DNA from: JAVBNW01 sp031551255
GTDB taxonomy: Bacteria > Bacillota > Clostridia > Christensenellales > UBA1750
Assembly: GCA_031551255.1 (NCBI GenBank)
Contig: JAVBNW010000143.1
Location: 1 to 35,348, forward strand
Reading direction: 5' to 3'
Length of the DNA: 35,348 bases
The stretch's first letter is position 1. The number at the start of each line of letters is the position of its first letter. The notes under the pieces were generated by a model, which was not told the DNA's origin, ran no database searches, and was given only the letters and a program-made list of their open reading frames with translations. Shown here one piece after another: positions 33,192 to 35,348 of the stretch. The position numbers were made by a program, and so were the translations under genes.

Positions 33192-33992
33192 CTATCGCCC
33201 CGCCGGGCCTTTTCTCCTGTAATCGCTGGGCGTCACGCCGTACGCGGCCTTAAACAGCACACAAAAGTACGAAGTGTTGGGGATGCCCACGCGCTTGGCG
33301 ATCCAGGAAATCTTCCTGCCGGGCTCGTTCAGCAGCGACGCCGCAACCCCCAGGCGGCACTGGTGCAAATAATCGTTAAACGAAACCCCGGTAAGCCGCT
33401 TAAACAGCGCGCCCACGTAGTTGGGGCTTAGATACAGCTTGCCCGCCACCTTGCGCAGGTTCAGATCCGAATCGGAATACTCGCTGCGGATGATCTCGAT
33501 GGTCTTATTAAGCATATATTCCTCGGTGTGCCCAAGCGGCTCTTCCCCCTGCTCTGCGGGCAGCGGCGGAGGCAGCGCATCCACGCCGCCCTCCGCCGCC
33601 TCGCGCGCAGGCTGCTGCGCCGCCAGCCTTTCAAAGCTCCGCTCAATGGTTAGCGACAGTTCCTTTTCCGCCACCGGCTTAAGCAGATAATCCACCGCGC
33701 CCGCCTTGAGCGCGGCGCGCACATATTCAAACTCACTGTAGCCCGACAAGATGATCAGCACGCTGCCGCCGATATCCTCGCCGGCCTCTTTGAGCATCTC
33801 AAGGCCCGAAAGGCCCGGCATGCGAACGTCGGTGATGATCATCTCCGGCGCGTACGCTCGGATGGCCTCCAGCCCTTCCACGCCGTCGCGCGCGGTGTAG
33901 ATTTCATCAAAGCCGTAGTCGTTTTTTTGTATGAGCTTTAAAAGCCCTTCCCTCTCCAGCCTTTCATCCTCCACAATCAGCAAGCTCGGCAC
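33192..33992 (-). CDS. AraC-type response regulator (YesN-like)
   Basis: 266 residues. An N-terminal receiver domain (1-120) has SLLIVEDE, the phospho-acceptor Asp 55 in MIITDVRMPG and the conserved Lys in YLLKPV. A variable, Pro-rich linker follows, then a C-terminal AraC/XylS double helix-turn-helix (about 160-262) with LSPNYVGALFKRLTGVSFNDY and IPNTSYFCVLFKAAYGVTPSDYR. GTG at 33992 follows the kinase stop by 4 bases, with AGGGGTG upstream; the longer open frame lies inside the kinase gene. It probably activates the neighbouring sugar ABC importer when phosphorylated. Confidence 0.92.
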   Translation of the reverse strand: MPSLLIVEDERLEREGLLKLIQKNDYGFDEIYTARDGVEGLEAIRAYAPEMIITDVRMPGLSGLEMLKEAGEDIGGSVLIILSGYSEFEYVRAALKAGAVDYLLKPVAEKELSLTIERSFERLAAQQPAREAAEGGVDALPPPLPAEQGEEPLGHTEEYMLNKTIEIIRSEYSDSDLNLRKVAGKLYLSPNYVGALFKRLTGVSFNDYLHQCRLGVAASLLNEPGRKISWIAKRVGIPNTSYFCVLFKAAYGVTPSDYRRKGPAGR

Positions 33993-33996
33993 GCTT

Positions 33997-35348
33997 TCAC
34001 CCCTGTTTCGTCCTATCCACCGCCCGTGGCAGCGCCATCTGCACCGTGGTGCCCTTCGCGGGCTCGGAATGCAGCGAAAACTCATAGCCCGACACGTAAA
34101 ACATCTTGAGCCGCTGCATGATGTTGTAAATCGCATAGCCTCCGCGCTCGTCGGATGTCTTGCCCAGCACCACGTCGCGGCGGCGCTCCTCGGGCATACC
34201 CACGCCGTTGTCCTTCACCTGCAGCAGCAGCCTTTCATCCCTGAGCGAGGCCGTCACCCACACGACGCCGCTCTTAAGGCCCGGTATAATGCCATGGTCG
34301 ATCGCGTTTTCTATCAGCGGCTGCAAAATGTTCTTAATAATCGGAAAAGACACGGCCTCGGGCTCGACGTCGAACCGGACGTCGATGCGGTCTTCAAACC
34401 TGAGCTTTTGCATCACGAGGTAGGCATTCACCATTTCGATCTCCTCGCTCAGCGGGATGACCGATTTGCCCTTGGAGAGCACGATCCTGTAAAATTGCGC
34501 CAAGGCCGACGCGGCGTCTACGATGGCCTCGGAACCGTCCGTGCGGGCCACCCAGGATATCGTCGCCAGGCTATTGTACAAAAAGTGCGGGTTCATGTTG
34601 GATTCCATCGCCCGAAACTCCGCCTCGCGCTCCATCTGCCCCAACGCGTACATGCGCTCCACCTGTTCTTCAAGCTTTTCGGACATATAGTTAAAGTTTT
34701 GCGCCAGCACGCCCAGCTCGTCGTGGCTGTGCGTCGGCAGGCGCGTAAGGAAGTTGCCCTTTTTGATCTCCTCCATCGCGGCGAGCATCGGGGGGATTGT
34801 GCCCAGCAGCGCCCGCACGGTCAGATAAAAAAGCGCGCAGCACCCTGCGACAGCCAGCAGGAGCACGCCCGCTACGGCGCCGAGGCTCGATCCGTCCGAG
34901 CCCCTGATGTGCGATAAGGGCACGACGGTTACGAGCGAAAGGCCCAGATCCTGTACCGGCAAGGCGATGAGGATATGATCGTTCGCAATCTCGTTCCTTC
35001 TTTCGCCTTGGCGAAAATCTGAAAACCCATAGTCGGCGATGTTTTTGCCGAACGCATCCGCGTCGCCGGCCAAAATCGCCCCGCCCTGCCCTACCGCATA
35101 TACCGGCGGCGCTTCCGCCTCCAGGCCCTGGGCGTATAGGTCGGCAAACAAAAGCTTTTCATCCACCGTAAGCTCTACGACCGCGGCCCTTGAGACGCTG
35201 TTGTGTTCCATGATCACGCGGCGATAGCTGATGGTGTGGTCCAGCCAAAGCTCCGGGCGCAGCGCGTTGTTGAGATTGTCGCGGTAGATCGTCCACCCCG
35301 TAGGATCGTAAAGCGACGCAAGCTGGAACGCATCGAAAATCTCCGGCG
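33997..35348 (-). CDS. Sensor histidine kinase (YesM-like), N-terminus beyond window
   Basis: Partial; the open frame runs off the right edge, so the first membrane helix and start codon are missing. At least 450 residues are visible: an extracellular Cache-like sensor segment (starting before VIMEHNSV and ending near the membrane), a membrane helix (AGVLLLAVAGCCALFYLTVR), HAMP, a His_kinase domain with the phosphorylated His in NPHFLYNSL, and a C-terminal ATPase with NAIDHG and DNGVGMP. This is the LytS/YesM class that responds to extracellular sugars or oligosaccharides. It is coupled to the response regulator gene with a 4-bp gap. Confidence 0.92.
   Translation of the reverse strand, partial: PEIFDAFQLASLYDPTGWTIYRDNLNNALRPELWLDHTISYRRVIMEHNSVSRAAVVELTVDEKLLFADLYAQGLEAEAPPVYAVGQGGAILAGDADAFGKNIADYGFSDFRQGERRNEIANDHILIALPVQDLGLSLVTVVPLSHIRGSDGSSLGAVAGVLLLAVAGCCALFYLTVRALLGTIPPMLAAMEEIKKGNFLTRLPTHSHDELGVLAQNFNYMSEKLEEQVERMYALGQMEREAEFRAMESNMNPHFLYNSLATISWVARTDGSEAIVDAASALAQFYRIVLSKGKSVIPLSEEIEMVNAYLVMQKLRFEDRIDVRFDVEPEAVSFPIIKNILQPLIENAIDHGIIPGLKSGVVWVTASLRDERLLLQVKDNGVGMPEERRRDVVLGKTSDERGGYAIYNIMQRLKMFYVSGYEFSLHSEPAKGTTVQMALPRAVDRTKQG

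Overview
The window looks like chromosomal DNA of a GC-rich, endospore-forming Bacillota (Clostridia-like) bacterium. Three things point there: a GerA-type spore germinant receptor operon, AGGAGG-type ribosome binding sites with sigma-A-like promoters, and a YesMN/Lpl-style sugar uptake locus. Species cannot be told from the sequence. No phage module, CRISPR array or intact insertion sequence is present.

Layout. 64-219: two minus-strand tRNA genes (Pro-CGG, Thr-CGT). 405-1034: J-domain protein with a cysteine-rich tail. 1333-3636: Zn/Cd/Pb-exporting P-type ATPase behind a promoter with an ArsR/CzrA-like operator. 3992-5743: chemoreceptor with a long structured leader. 5955-6785: orphan protein. 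7106-8161 (minus): zinc alcohol dehydrogenase. 8254-12472 (minus): gerA-gerB-gerC and, beyond a hairpin, an unlisted 51-residue two-helix membrane protein that could be a receptor D subunit. 12592-13979: UlaG-like metallo-hydrolase translationally coupled to an anchored C39-peptidase-like protein without its catalytic residues. 14053-15699: GH35/42-like glycosidase. 15994-16157: MITE-like element just before an MFS exporter (16182-17417). 17435-17845: dense inverted repeats, possibly a structured RNA.

17863-21746 (minus) is the most interesting region. Four tightly packed genes encode a TIR-domain protein, a large helical protein, an SPFH/band-7-like protein and a membrane protein with a C-terminal SH3b domain. 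The C-terminus of the TIR protein and the N-terminus of the helical protein share a short motif built on G-x-QTNI-x2-A-x2-V. That arrangement resembles prion/RHIM-like amyloid signalling pairs that couple a sensor to a toxic effector. I infer an undescribed TIR-based immune or cell-death system that signals to a membrane partner.

21931-23934 (minus): TetR regulator and MATE exporter. 24101-25142: 47-residue cysteine-rich protein and an MBL-fold hydrolase. 25208-25864: SAM methyltransferase. 25963-27543 (minus): 7TM diguanylate cyclase. 27768-31493 (minus): carbohydrate ABC importer (two permeases, lipoprotein binding protein, no ATPase). 31696-33187: protein with a phage-capsid-like HPNCRC motif, then a zinc-ribbon membrane protein. 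33192-35348 (minus): AraC-type response regulator and YesM-type sensor kinase (cut by the window edge), probably controlling the ABC importer.
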